From a virus: 20,738 nt of DNA. How positions within the stretch are numbered: position 1 is the first letter of the stretch; the number at the start of each line of letters is the position of its first letter. Made by a program: the position numbers and the translations under genes. The stretch spans positions 1 through 20,738 of IMG/VR virus record IMGVR_UViG_3300007516_000193. One strand, given 5' to 3'. The notes beneath the pieces are model-generated. The model was given only the letters and a program-made list of their open reading frames with translations. It searched no databases and was not told where the DNA came from. This document shows positions 1-5,468 of the stretch, one piece after another.

Positions 1-207
1 ACGTTTGAAGAGCTCCATAAAAAGGGACTCTGTAAGATGGTAGTTGTTGAAAGAACTGGCTGTGAAGGTATTGCCAAGTGGCTCGCTGATTATATCAACG
101 AGATCTGGTTAGGTGATAACGGTTACAGTGATGGTCGTGTGAAACTGAGGATGGTAAAGGTATCTGAAACTCCAGCCAATTCTGCGATGTGGATAAGAGG
201 AGATTAA
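1..207 (+). CDS. queD: 6-carboxytetrahydropterin synthase (QueD-like), C-terminal part
   Basis: The first 68 codons are open and end at TAA 205-207; the start lies upstream of the window. The visible protein has the two C-terminal hallmarks of the QueD/6-pyruvoyl-tetrahydropterin synthase family: a helix resembling the family's P-T-x-E-N-x-A segment (here GCEGIAKWLADYIN) and a final strand VKVSETPANSAMW matching V-x-V-x-E-T-x-x-x-x-A. The Zn-binding histidines would be upstream and cannot be checked. QueD makes 6-carboxy-tetrahydropterin from dihydroneopterin triphosphate, the second step to preQ0. GTP cyclohydrolase I, the first step, is encoded at 4455-5180, and a TGT-like protein at 6160-7065. 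This supports a 7-deazaguanine role rather than biopterin synthesis, though the fragment alone cannot separate the two. Confidence 0.7.
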   Translation, partial: TFEELHKKGLCKMVVVERTGCEGIAKWLADYINEIWLGDNGYSDGRVKLRMVKVSETPANSAMWIRGD

Positions 208-217
208 TATGTGGTGA
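197..217 (+). promoter_or_regulatory. Strong Shine-Dalgarno followed by ATG-TGG-TGA
   Basis: GAGGAGA (197-203) is the best ribosome-binding site for the next gene and sits 5 nt before ATG 209. That ATG is in frame with the membrane-protein gene read from 239, but codon 3 is TGA (215-217). After the stop the frame stays open with hydrophobic codons (I-A-L-F-V-I-V-V) running into the accepted ORF. This looks like the original start of the gene interrupted by a stop codon, a sequencing error, or a minimal 2-codon leader ORF. Confidence 0.6.
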
Positions 218-238
218 ATTGCTTTATTCGTTATCGTT

Positions 239-829
239 GTGATTGCTGAACTGTATGCGTTTGCTGATGACCGTTACATCGTCTCAGCACTGCTCTTCAT
301 CGGTTCAGTTGCGTTCTTCATCTGGGTTGCAGCAGGAGAATATCCGGGATTATTTGATTCCTTCACCTGGAAAGAGCTTCTCGTTAAGTGGTTGCCAACA
401 TACCTCGGTGCTGGTATCGGTGTTGCTTTCGTTAAGTGGCTCTTCTACGTCAGGAAGAAAGGTAAGAAGTTGCAAGAGAGCATTGCAGACTTGAAGCTTC
501 ATGCCCTGAAGAGTAAAACCAACAGCACAGCAATATTCGATGCGGATGGTAATATCACCAACTACTTAAAGCTCAACATGGACTTACCCCGGAACCCATT
601 TAACAGCAGCATAAAAGTACACGATCGTGAATCCTTCATCGATGCCTGGACTCCACGCGCTACGAGCGAAGCGGATCGTATTACCTTCTGGATAATTCAG
701 TGGCCTCTCGTTGCTGTTGCTACTGTCTTTGAGGACCTGATACTCAACATCGGTAAGTGGGTTGCAGAGATCTTTGAGACAATCTTCTCGAAACTCAGCA
801 AGACAATCGTCGCAAACTACGTGAAATAA
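239..829 (+). CDS. Putative multi-pass membrane protein
   Basis: 196 codons from GTG 239. No convincing ribosome-binding site precedes this GTG. The good site (197-203) serves ATG 209, which is in frame but stopped by TGA at 215, so the natural product may begin at 209 with an extra hydrophobic N-terminus. Predicted membrane segments lie at about residues 15-33, 47-65 and 148-166, with a basic stretch RKKGKK near 72-77. A W-P-x-R-A-T-S-E-A-D-R-I-T-F-W stretch precedes the last hydrophobic part. I do not recognise an enzymatic domain. The family looks like a conserved T4-like phage inner-membrane protein of unknown role. It ends 13 nt before the next start, suggesting co-transcription with the QueD gene and the following small gene. 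Confidence 0.7.
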   Translation: MIAELYAFADDRYIVSALLFIGSVAFFIWVAAGEYPGLFDSFTWKELLVKWLPTYLGAGIGVAFVKWLFYVRKKGKKLQESIADLKLHALKSKTNSTAIFDADGNITNYLKLNMDLPRNPFNSSIKVHDRESFIDAWTPRATSEADRITFWIIQWPLVAVATVFEDLILNIGKWVAEIFETIFSKLSKTIVANYVK

Positions 830-842
830 GGGAGTAAATATT

Positions 843-1064
843 GTGGGATGGGCTGGAGGAACAGCAATATTTGACGCGGGTGTTGGAGCAATACTAACAT
901 CAACCGACAAGGCTCCAACCAAAAGAAAAAAACTCGTCCATTTTATTGACGAGATGTTTAATGCAGACTACGATACTGTCGACGAATCGATGTTTTACGA
1001 CAACGCCACAATCCGCGACATTCTCAAGGAAGATTTTGGTTATGAATTTGATGACGAAAATTAA
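843..1064 (+). CDS. Small conserved phage protein, MGWA-type N-terminus
   Basis: 73 residues from GTG 843, with GGGAGT (831-836) as the ribosome-binding site. The N-terminus MGWAGGTAIFDAGVGAIL resembles a group of short phage proteins that begin MGWA-x-G and are otherwise uncharacterised. A basic patch (TKRKK) is followed by an acidic C-terminal half rich in D and E, ending YEFDDEN. No membrane segment, cysteine cluster or catalytic motif is visible. It sits between the membrane protein and the oxygenase-like gene with short gaps, so it is probably in the same operon. Function unknown. Confidence 0.65.
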   Translation: MGWAGGTAIFDAGVGAILTSTDKAPTKRKKLVHFIDEMFNADYDTVDESMFYDNATIRDILKEDFGYEFDDEN

Positions 1065-1079
1065 GTTCTTGGTGGTAGT

Positions 1080-1769
1080 ATGAAAAAGCACAGACTGTTT
1101 CCCACTCTTATAACGGAGAGTGTATATCCACGATTTGCTGAATTTAAGCCAGCATTCTTTAACGTGTTACCTCAACACAGCAACGACAATCTCCAATCTA
1201 ACGAAAACACGGGTCACAACGATCTTCAACACGGTGTTGCTTTTGCTGATCTGTATGCTTTCATAGGTCGTGCGGTTAAGGACCATATAAAAGAGTGCGG
1301 CCTCGATCCTGAATTTCAAAACCTATACATAGTTAAGTCGTGGCTGATGATAACGAAGGATTGGAGTGTCCCTGTGCACAACCACGCTGACGCTCAGTTG
1401 TCGTTTGTTTATTACGTCAACATTCCAACATCATTTACACCGGATAGAATCTGTTTTATTTCTCCTCGTCCCAATCAATTCTACAAAAACATATATTCAC
1501 AGAACGCAACCGAGTGGAATGAGTTCAACGCCCACAACTTTAGCATACTACCAACCGAAGGAATGTTGCTTGTGTTTCCCGCGTCTGTTGATCATTTTAC
1601 GGGGTCTGGTGAGGAAAATGAATATACACTTCGTGAGAACAGCATTCCCTCAAAGATAGGGCCAGAAAACATGAGAATTTGCCTCGCTGGGGACATCGTG
1701 TTTACATATAAAACTGTTGAAGCTAAAAGTTATGGTTTAATGCCAATTTCAAACTGGAAGTTGATATAA
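1080..1769 (+). CDS. 2-oxoglutarate/Fe(II)-dependent oxygenase-like protein
   Basis: 229 residues from ATG 1080 behind CTTGGTGG. The C-terminal two thirds fit the phage 2OG-Fe(II) oxygenase group (TIGR02466/PF13759 type). An H-x-H-A-D box at residues 100-104 supplies the H-x-D iron ligands, followed by a jelly-roll strand LSFVYYVNIP. A G-x-L-L-V-F-P-x-S-V-D-H stretch (161-172) supplies the distal histidine H172, and R199 in MRICLAGDI is placed to bind 2-oxoglutarate. Such proteins hydroxylate peptide, nucleic-acid or small-molecule substrates; the substrate here is unknown. Its proximity to QueD invites the idea of tailoring a modified base, but that is inference. The gene ends directly at a T4-late-promoter-like octamer and the amber tRNA. 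Confidence 0.65.
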   Translation: MKKHRLFPTLITESVYPRFAEFKPAFFNVLPQHSNDNLQSNENTGHNDLQHGVAFADLYAFIGRAVKDHIKECGLDPEFQNLYIVKSWLMITKDWSVPVHNHADAQLSFVYYVNIPTSFTPDRICFISPRPNQFYKNIYSQNATEWNEFNAHNFSILPTEGMLLVFPASVDHFTGSGEENEYTLRENSIPSKIGPENMRICLAGDIVFTYKTVEAKSYGLMPISNWKLI

Positions 1770-1772
1770 ATA
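1765..1772 (+). promoter_or_regulatory. T4 late-promoter-like octamer TATAAATA
   Basis: TATAAATA is the exact T4 late-promoter -10 consensus, overlapping the end of the oxygenase-like gene. An initiation site 6-7 nt downstream would fall at the first bases of the tRNA at 1776, too close for a normal 5' leader. One or two chance copies are expected in an AT-rich 20 kb, so this is a candidate only. Confidence 0.3.
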
Positions 1773-1775
1773 TTT

Positions 1776-1850
1776 GCTCCTGAAGCCAATTGGTTGCGGC
1801 AGCGGTCTCTAAAACCGAGACAGTGGGTTCGATTCCCACCGGGAGCGCCA
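1776..1850 (+). tRNA. Amber-suppressor-type tRNA, anticodon CTA
   Basis: A full 75-nt cloverleaf with encoded CCA. The acceptor GCTCCTG/CGGGAGC has 7 pairs (one G-T). The D arm pairs GCC with GGC. The anticodon stem GCGGT/ACCGA has one terminal G-A mismatch. The loop is CTCTAAA, so U33 is followed by anticodon CTA (1809-1811), which reads UAG. The T arm is GTGGG-TTCGATT-CCCAC, the discriminator is G, and the variable loop has 4 nt. The anticodon loop context GGTCTCxAAAACC is that of tRNA-Trp and matches the Trp(CCA) tRNA at 20512 except for the C-to-T change in the anticodon. It stands alone, far from the main cluster. A shifted stem GTCTC/GAGAC can be drawn but loses U33 and most of the variable loop, so I prefer the CTA reading. 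Confidence 0.85.
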
Positions 1851-1888
1851 AGATATGTTTAACTTAATATAAGTACGGTAGAGAATAT

Positions 1889-2089
1889 ATGGCATGGGAT
1901 ATAAAATACAGGTTAAGAAAGCGCGCTGAGATTCGCCGAGGCATACCTCGAGCGGAGCCGGATCGTATTTCCGATATACTCGAAGAAGCTGCAGATCGAA
2001 TTCAGGAACTTGAATTCAGGGCACGCCTTTTTATGGTTATTGGAGCAGGTACTATCATCACCACATCTCTGCTATTACTTAACACATGA
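1889..2089 (+). CDS. Small single-pass membrane protein
   Basis: 66 residues from ATG 1889, with only a weak GTAGAGA ribosome-binding site. The N-terminal 45 residues are charged and helical (RLRKRAEIRRGI, then ISDILEEAADRIQELEFRAR, suggestive of a short coiled coil). One membrane segment (about 48-63, MVIGAGTIITTSLLLL) ends the protein. The stop overlaps the ATG of the next small membrane protein (ATGA at 2086-2089), indicating translational coupling. The pairing of a coiled-coil/one-pass protein with a two-pass partner would suit a small membrane complex, but no phage family such as a spanin or holin is recognised. Confidence 0.65.
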   Translation: MAWDIKYRLRKRAEIRRGIPRAEPDRISDILEEAADRIQELEFRARLFMVIGAGTIITTSLLLLNT

Positions 2090-2256
2090 GAAAATTGACT
2101 GGGTCTGATATATTCTGCTATTTGGCCGCTGTCACTCCACTAACATGTGGATTGCTTATAGGTTTAATCTACATGAGCACTGATCCAATCAGAGTAGGTG
2201 CAATTATGTCCTCAATCATTGTAGTTACTATTTCAATTCTTAAAAGCTTTCGATAG
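2086..2256 (+). CDS. Small two-pass membrane protein
   Basis: 56 residues from ATG 2086, which overlaps the TGA of the upstream gene by 4 nt. Two hydrophobic segments are clear: about residues 9-29 (IFCYLAAVTPLTCGLLIGLIY) and 36-52 (RVGAIMSSIIVVTISIL). They are separated by a short polar turn MSTDP, and the protein ends KSFR. It terminates at TAG 2254-2256. This is one of at least five genes here using TAG, which matters given the CTA-anticodon tRNA 250 nt upstream; read-through would add only six codons before a second TAG. Function unknown. Coupling, codon use and topology support a real gene. Confidence 0.6.
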   Translation: MRKLTGSDIFCYLAAVTPLTCGLLIGLIYMSTDPIRVGAIMSSIIVVTISILKSFR

Positions 2257-2299
2257 GAGATGGAGATGAAACTCTAGATACACCCACCATAAAGACTCA

Positions 2300-2334
2300 C
2301 TAGTAGATCCCTTCCCGAATTTGACAACTACTAG
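2300..2334 (+). promoter_or_regulatory. Stem-loop abutting the ribosome-binding site
   Basis: CTAGTAG (2300-2306) and CTACTAG (2328-2334) form a 7-bp stem with a 21-nt loop. The 3' arm ends at the first bases of the AGGAG site (2333-2337) of the gene starting at 2345, so folding could modulate its translation. The rest of 2257-2344 shows no gene. Confidence 0.4.
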
Positions 2335-2344
2335 GAGATATACC

Positions 2345-2674
2345 ATGAACTATGTATTCAAAGATAAAAAAAATGAGTTTCTTGTGATCAAAGACTGCTT
2401 CAAAAAAGCTGAACACTGCAGGGCATTCCATTACCTGATCTATAACGTCATCCGTGGCGCAGATATGAGTAAGGGATTCACACCGGTGACGAGCCAAAAC
2501 AAACTTGACAACGGACTTACTGCCAACCACGCGTTGATATCAGCGAAGCGCGCTGCATTGTACTGGCTGTGCCGGCCTGACGCACTGCAAAAGATATTCG
2601 GTCCAACCCTGACAGAAGATCACTGCAAAGAGATCTCACGCATAATTAATTATGCCACAATTGAGACGACGTAA
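2345..2674 (+). CDS. Conserved phage hypothetical protein
   Basis: 109 residues. ATG 2345 is chosen because AGGAG (2333-2337) lies at ideal distance; an upstream TTG (2321) lacks a site. The protein is soluble-looking and mixed helical, with a central AFHYLIYNVIRGADMSKGFTP region and a polar NKLDNGLTANHA segment. There are three cysteines in the first half (C18, C25) and centre (C79), but no ordered metal site. I do not recognise a characterised domain. It overlaps the next gene by TAATG, indicating coupled translation with the PTH2-like protein. Confidence 0.65.
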   Translation: MNYVFKDKKNEFLVIKDCFKKAEHCRAFHYLIYNVIRGADMSKGFTPVTSQNKLDNGLTANHALISAKRAALYWLCRPDALQKIFGPTLTEDHCKEISRIINYATIETT

Positions 2675-2988
2675 TGAACAAATACTCATATGTGTTCGTG
2701 AGAACCGATCTCACTGTGCCTCAGCAGATTGTGCAAGCAGGCCACGTCTGTATGTGGGTTGGATCAGAAATTGGTCCTCAAGAGGGCGCAGTTAATTTTG
2801 TACTCTCTCCTGCAAAATGTGAAGTAGAGCTCGAAGAGATTGCAATGCACCTTGAGATGCATGGGATCAAGTACAAGATCTTCAAGGAGACGATGCCAGA
2901 GATTGCTGGTCATACAGCTATCTGTACGTTTCCTCTTGTAGGTGATCAGCGTAAGCCACTCAAGAAATTTCAATTAATGAGAGGTTGA
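2674..2988 (+). CDS. Peptidyl-tRNA hydrolase 2-like protein
   Basis: 104 residues from ATG 2674 (TAATG overlap). The N-terminus YVFVRTDLTVPQQIVQAGHV matches the opening of PTH2-type proteins, where an R-x-D-L strand is followed by a helix with x-Q-x-x-Q-x-x-H-A. The second half also fits: a helix near residues 50-63, a strand KYKIFKE and a strand TAICTFPLVG. PTH2 enzymes release peptides stranded on tRNA; the fold also occurs in phage proteins of unproven activity, and the canonical GK of the catalytic loop is not obvious here. The last codons (LMRG-stop) lie inside a 56-bp repeat that also contains the next promoter. Confidence 0.45.
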   Translation: MNKYSYVFVRTDLTVPQQIVQAGHVCMWVGSEIGPQEGAVNFVLSPAKCEVELEEIAMHLEMHGIKYKIFKETMPEIAGHTAICTFPLVGDQRKPLKKFQLMRG

Positions 2989-3029
2989 CCTCACCAGTAA
3001 TCTAGTGTAAGCTGGCATTATGAATAATA
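2974..3029 (+). repeat. Promoter cassette, direct repeat copy 1
   Basis: 56 bp repeated at 3805-3860 with a single mismatch (A at 2982, G at 3813). It covers the last codons of the upstream gene (LMRG-stop), a sigma70-like promoter, and the first three codons of the downstream gene (MNN). T4-like genomes are known to carry mobile early-promoter/stem-loop cassettes that shuffle genes, and this copy pair fits that description. Confidence 0.85.
2985..3013 (+). promoter_or_regulatory. Sigma70-like early promoter (copy 1)
   Basis: TTGACC (2985-2990), a 17-bp spacer, then TAAGCT (3008-3013). Initiation about 7 nt downstream would fall on or next to ATG 3020, so the transcript may be leaderless or start just upstream. 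The identical element precedes 3851. Confidence 0.65.
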
Positions 3030-3250
3030 ATGTTATGGAAATTTTACTGTTACTCGCAGCAGGCTTTTGCGTCTACTTAGGGGCGAAGGTTCTGCTGTTT
3101 TTTGTTAAGTGGATTGGAGCGATATTCGCGGTCATCGTCGGTATCGCCCTCATTATCTCAATGCTGCTTTACGTTGCAACACCAGATGGTTATCGTGATA
3201 TTTATCACGCTGGGGTATCTGGTGTGATCGAAGGATTCAAGGAGAAGTAA
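3020..3250 (+). CDS. Small membrane protein
   Basis: 76 residues from ATG 3020. Two closely spaced hydrophobic stretches (about residues 6-25 and 30-53) make a likely hairpin in the inner membrane, followed by a short soluble tail with charged residues ending EGFKEK. The start lies within the repeated cassette, immediately after the -10 element, with no good ribosome-binding site; translation may depend on a leaderless start. Its stop overlaps the next ATG (TAATG at 3248-3252). Function unknown. Confidence 0.6.
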   Translation: MNNNVMEILLLLAAGFCVYLGAKVLLFFVKWIGAIFAVIVGIALIISMLLYVATPDGYRDIYHAGVSGVIEGFKEK

Positions 3251-3492
3251 TGTCTACTCTACCATGTAATCTTGATGAGCTCAAAAAAATCGGTAAGCAG
3301 TATCTCGACGTACTCCATGACTCTAATTTCACCGAGGAGGAGAAACATAGTGCATGGAGTACCGTTGCATTAGCATTCCTCGGCCTCAATGCACTTAATG
3401 AGGTAGAAGAGTTTCAAGCTCGGATGCTTCTTCAAGTGCTCAGTAGCAAGAAACTCGATCATGATCATGATCTTCTTCTACAAGAAATGTGA
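3250..3492 (+). CDS. Small helical phage protein
   Basis: 80 residues from ATG 3250, with AAGGAGAA (3239-3246) as the ribosome-binding site inside the upstream gene. Mostly helical by composition, with an acidic segment (FTEEEKH) and a His/Asp-rich C-terminus HDHDLLLQEM that could bind a metal, although no known motif is present. Coupled to the membrane protein before it. No family recognised. Confidence 0.6.
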   Translation: MSTLPCNLDELKKIGKQYLDVLHDSNFTEEEKHSAWSTVALAFLGLNALNEVEEFQARMLLQVLSSKKLDHDHDLLLQEM

Positions 3493-3504
3493 GAAGCACA
3501 ATCC

Positions 3505-3520
3505 ACCGCTGGTTAGCGGT
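3505..3520 (+). other. Short stem-loop in intergenic gap
   Basis: ACCGCT-GGTT-AGCGGT is a perfect 6-bp hairpin between two small genes. No T tract follows, so it is not a clear terminator; it may be an mRNA-stability stem or part of a promoter/stem-loop cassette. Confidence 0.4.
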
Positions 3521-3558
3521 AAAATGCAAGACGTGTACGCTTTCTTTGGAGCTTAATT

Positions 3559-3819
3559 ATGGTAACATTACCAAGCGGTTTCACCGCAACCAAGTATCCA
3601 GGTTACTTCTGGAACGTTAATGAACAGTGGCTCTACTCAATCAAGGGTGGGACGCTCAAGAAGCTCAAGCGAAACAATCCGAGCAAATGGTCAAAGTTCC
3701 ACGGCTGGAAAATCTCTAATAATGGCTTTAGGCGGCACCTTGATTATATGGCGCTCACTAAGCTTAAGTATGAAGATTCTGTAGTTCCAGTTCAAAAAGA
3801 TCTTTTAATGAGGGGTTGA
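3559..3819 (+). CDS. Conserved small phage protein (YPGYFW type)
   Basis: 86 residues from ATG 3559. The sequence LPSGFTATKYPGYFWNVNEQWLYSIKGGTLKKL reads like small beta-rich phage proteins of T4-like genomes, and the central KWSKFHGWKISNNGFRRHL has the W-x-I-S-x-N-G-x-R-R pattern seen in DNA-binding NUMOD/AP2-like modules that accompany HNH nucleases. No HNH catalytic motif is present, so nuclease activity is not supported; DNA binding is only a possibility. The last codons (LMRG-stop) fall in copy 2 of the 56-bp cassette, mirroring the gene ending at 2988. Confidence 0.6.
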   Translation: MVTLPSGFTATKYPGYFWNVNEQWLYSIKGGTLKKLKRNNPSKWSKFHGWKISNNGFRRHLDYMALTKLKYEDSVVPVQKDLLMRG

Positions 3820-3860
3820 CCTCACCAGTAATCTAGTGTAAGCTGGCATTATGAATAATA
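3805..3860 (+). repeat. Promoter cassette, direct repeat copy 2
   Basis: Second copy of the 56-bp element at 2974-3029 (one mismatch), again placed exactly across a gene end, a promoter and the next gene's first codons. The two downstream genes differ completely, which points to cassette shuffling or recombination at the repeat rather than gene duplication. Confidence 0.85.
3816..3844 (+). promoter_or_regulatory. Sigma70-like early promoter (copy 2)
   Basis: TTGACC (3816-3821), 17-bp spacer, TAAGCT (3839-3844), identical to the promoter at 2985-3013. ATG 3851 begins 7 nt after the -10, again implying a leaderless or nearly leaderless mRNA. Confidence 0.65.
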
Positions 3861-4273
3861 TTCAAATTCCAGCAGTTGGGTTTGATGTTGCGGTGGTAAC
3901 CTCACACCGCAACATCAACTATTTCACATCCAAAGATTTGCCTTTCGAGACTTTTCGTTATCAAGGTATAGTGCTTCGAAATGCGCCGTGGGTTCCCGCT
4001 GATAGTTTTACAGTTGAAACAGGCAATAGTCGGTTCCCCATATCAATAATTAGCATCAATAATGTTGTTGATATGAAGTCCTCAGGCAAAAGCGTGCAGT
4101 ATCAAGAATTTCCTGTTGCAGGATCAAAAGGAAAAATGTACAATGTTAGCCGAAGTGGAGACCACTTTGCTTGTGATTGTACAGGATTCAAATACCACAA
4201 CAAATGTAAGCACATTAAACTCGTTAAAGAGGGATTCACCAATGAAAACGAATTCATCGTTTCCAATAATTAA
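3851..4273 (+). CDS. SWIM-type zinc-finger protein
   Basis: 140 residues from ATG 3851. The C-terminal region carries a clear SWIM signature, C-x-C-x8-C-x-H (C108, C110, C119, H121), embedded in the usual context: a strand MYNVSRSGDHFACDC followed by a short helix with HNKCKHIKLV. SWIM fingers bind DNA or mediate protein contacts in transposases, kinases and SWI2/SNF2 enzymes. The N-terminal 95 residues are beta-rich and unrecognised. A stand-alone phage SWIM protein under its own early promoter could be a nucleic-acid-binding host-takeover factor, which is inference. It overlaps the next gene by 32 nt. Confidence 0.7.
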   Translation: MNNIQIPAVGFDVAVVTSHRNINYFTSKDLPFETFRYQGIVLRNAPWVPADSFTVETGNSRFPISIISINNVVDMKSSGKSVQYQEFPVAGSKGKMYNVSRSGDHFACDCTGFKYHNKCKHIKLVKEGFTNENEFIVSNN

Positions 4274-4445
4274 TGAGGCAATAGACCTTCTCCTTAAAGG
4301 GATGCCGAGAAGGGACGTTGTAACACAGCTTCGAATCGATTTTGGAGCTGTTCGGGTCGAACAAGTCGTTGACCAAGCAGAGAACGATCTAATTAATTTC
4401 CACAATGATATGACCCGCACGGCACATTCACACGATAATTACTAA
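4242..4445 (+). CDS. Small helical protein, possibly HTH
   Basis: 67 residues from ATG 4242, overlapping the SWIM gene in another frame, with GAGGGA (4229-4234) as the ribosome-binding site. The segment NEAIDLLLKGMPRRDVVTQLRIDFGAVRVEQVVDQAENDLINF looks like three helices with an HTH-like middle (GMPRRDVVTQL), ending in a His-rich tail. This could be a small regulator, but no family is assigned. It ends 9 nt before folE, with AAAGGA between them. Confidence 0.5.
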   Translation: MKTNSSFPIINEAIDLLLKGMPRRDVVTQLRIDFGAVRVEQVVDQAENDLINFHNDMTRTAHSHDNY

Positions 4446-4454
4446 AGGACGCCC

Positions 4455-5180
4455 ATGAATATTTTGTATGACGACGAAGATAAAGGTATAGCAGTGTCGC
4501 GCAAACCGACATCAACCTATATTCGCGAACGGCTAATTGCAAACAACAAACGATTTTGGGCTGGCGACAACATCTCCGATGCAATACAAGATGGTGAGAT
4601 TAATCAGTTGATTGACGAGGTAGCTTCAAAGTTTGAAGGAGTGCTGCACTCACTTGTCATTGATGTCAATAATGACCCAAATTCTAAAGGAACGGCGAGG
4701 CGTCTCGCCAAGATGTATATCAACGAGCTGATGGTCGGCAGATACACAGCAAAACCAGATATTACCGCATTCCCCAATGAAGGACCTAACAGGTTTGAGG
4801 GAATGTTAGTTGTTCGTGCAGAAATAACATCAATGTGTTCACATCACCACCAACCAGTCAATGGTGTAGCATATATTGGGATTATCCCGACGGGTGAAGT
4901 TATTGGGCTTTCGAAATACGCTCGAATTGCGCAGTGGTGTGCGAGACGCGGCCAGCTGCAAGAGGACCTCGTCAATCAAATAGCAAACGAAATCAAGAAC
5001 GCAACTGACACAGAAAATGTTGCTGTTTATATACAAGCCCATCATGGTTGTATGGAGAACAGAGGAGTTGAAGCCCACTCGAGTCTCACTCAAACGTCAG
5101 TTGTCCACGGTCTATTCCACAACGATTCTGTTAAGGCAGAATTTTATAACAATATTAGGATGCAGTCCGCAGAAAAATGA
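4455..5180 (+). CDS. folE: GTP cyclohydrolase I
   Basis: 241 residues, close to bacterial FolE length (about 220), with a short N-terminal extension. The enzyme converts GTP to dihydroneopterin triphosphate, the entry to folate and to queuosine/preQ0. The motif series is complete: GTARRLAKMYINEL (residues 79-92), the Zn/active-site box SMCSHHHQPVNG (C128, H130-H132), IPTGEVIGLSKYARI (144-158), and AHHGCMENRG (C199). The ligand pattern C, H and C is that of zinc type IA enzymes. Phages commonly carry FolE beside QueD and a TGT-like enzyme for 7-deazaguanine DNA modification, and both are in this window. The ribosome-binding site AAAGGA precedes ATG 4455, and the stop overlaps the next ATG (ATGA). 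Confidence 0.93.
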   Translation: MNILYDDEDKGIAVSRKPTSTYIRERLIANNKRFWAGDNISDAIQDGEINQLIDEVASKFEGVLHSLVIDVNNDPNSKGTARRLAKMYINELMVGRYTAKPDITAFPNEGPNRFEGMLVVRAEITSMCSHHHQPVNGVAYIGIIPTGEVIGLSKYARIAQWCARRGQLQEDLVNQIANEIKNATDTENVAVYIQAHHGCMENRGVEAHSSLTQTSVVHGLFHNDSVKAEFYNNIRMQSAEK

Positions 5181-5371
5181 AACAAAGCAGAACAAAAAAA
5201 TACCCACTAGCAGCATACACGAACATCATGTCCGGTGAGTATTTTGAAGCCTTTTATATGGGGACCGAAGATATTGAAGGGAAACCTTTCTACATACTTC
5301 GGATGAAAACCCATCCTCGTGTTGTCAAAATGGCTGTCGGTGCTCTAAGAAAGACCAAGATAGCACAGTAG
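5177..5371 (+). CDS. Small basic hypothetical protein
   Basis: 64 residues from ATG 5177 (ATGA overlap with folE). Rich in Lys/Arg at both ends (KQSRTKKYP; RKTKIAQ) with a central aromatic stretch YFEAFYMGTEDIEGKPFYILRM. No domain recognised. It ends in TAG only 3 nt before a strong -35 element, so it is the last gene of its operon. Read-through of its TAG would add 13 codons. Confidence 0.6.
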   Translation: MKQSRTKKYPLAAYTNIMSGEYFEAFYMGTEDIEGKPFYILRMKTHPRVVKMAVGALRKTKIAQ

Positions 5372-5374
5372 CTG

Positions 5375-5403
5375 TTGACTTTTATTTTTAAATGTAGTAA
5401 AGT
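5375..5403 (+). promoter_or_regulatory. Sigma70-like promoter, TGTTGACTTTT class
   Basis: TTGACT (5375-5380), 17-bp T/A-rich spacer, TAAAGT (5398-5403). The block TGTTGACTTTT followed by T/A-rich sequence recurs at 19030 and 19263, defining a shared promoter class in this phage. It should drive the HTH gene at 5469, leaving a leader of about 60 nt. Confidence 0.75.
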
Positions 5404-5468
5404 GGTACGTTGATGGAGTTATTGTGACTCTATTATTCTGAAATGAGTAGTTTTTAAAGGAGATCTAA

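Noticed and set aside
2321-2349. TTGACA at 2321 as a -35 promoter element
   Set aside because: No acceptable -10 lies 16-18 bp downstream; the region is the ribosome-binding site and start of the gene at 2345.
3559-3819. HNH/NUMOD homing endonuclease
   Set aside because: Only a faint NUMOD/AP2-like pattern is visible and there is no H-N-H or GIY-YIG catalytic motif.
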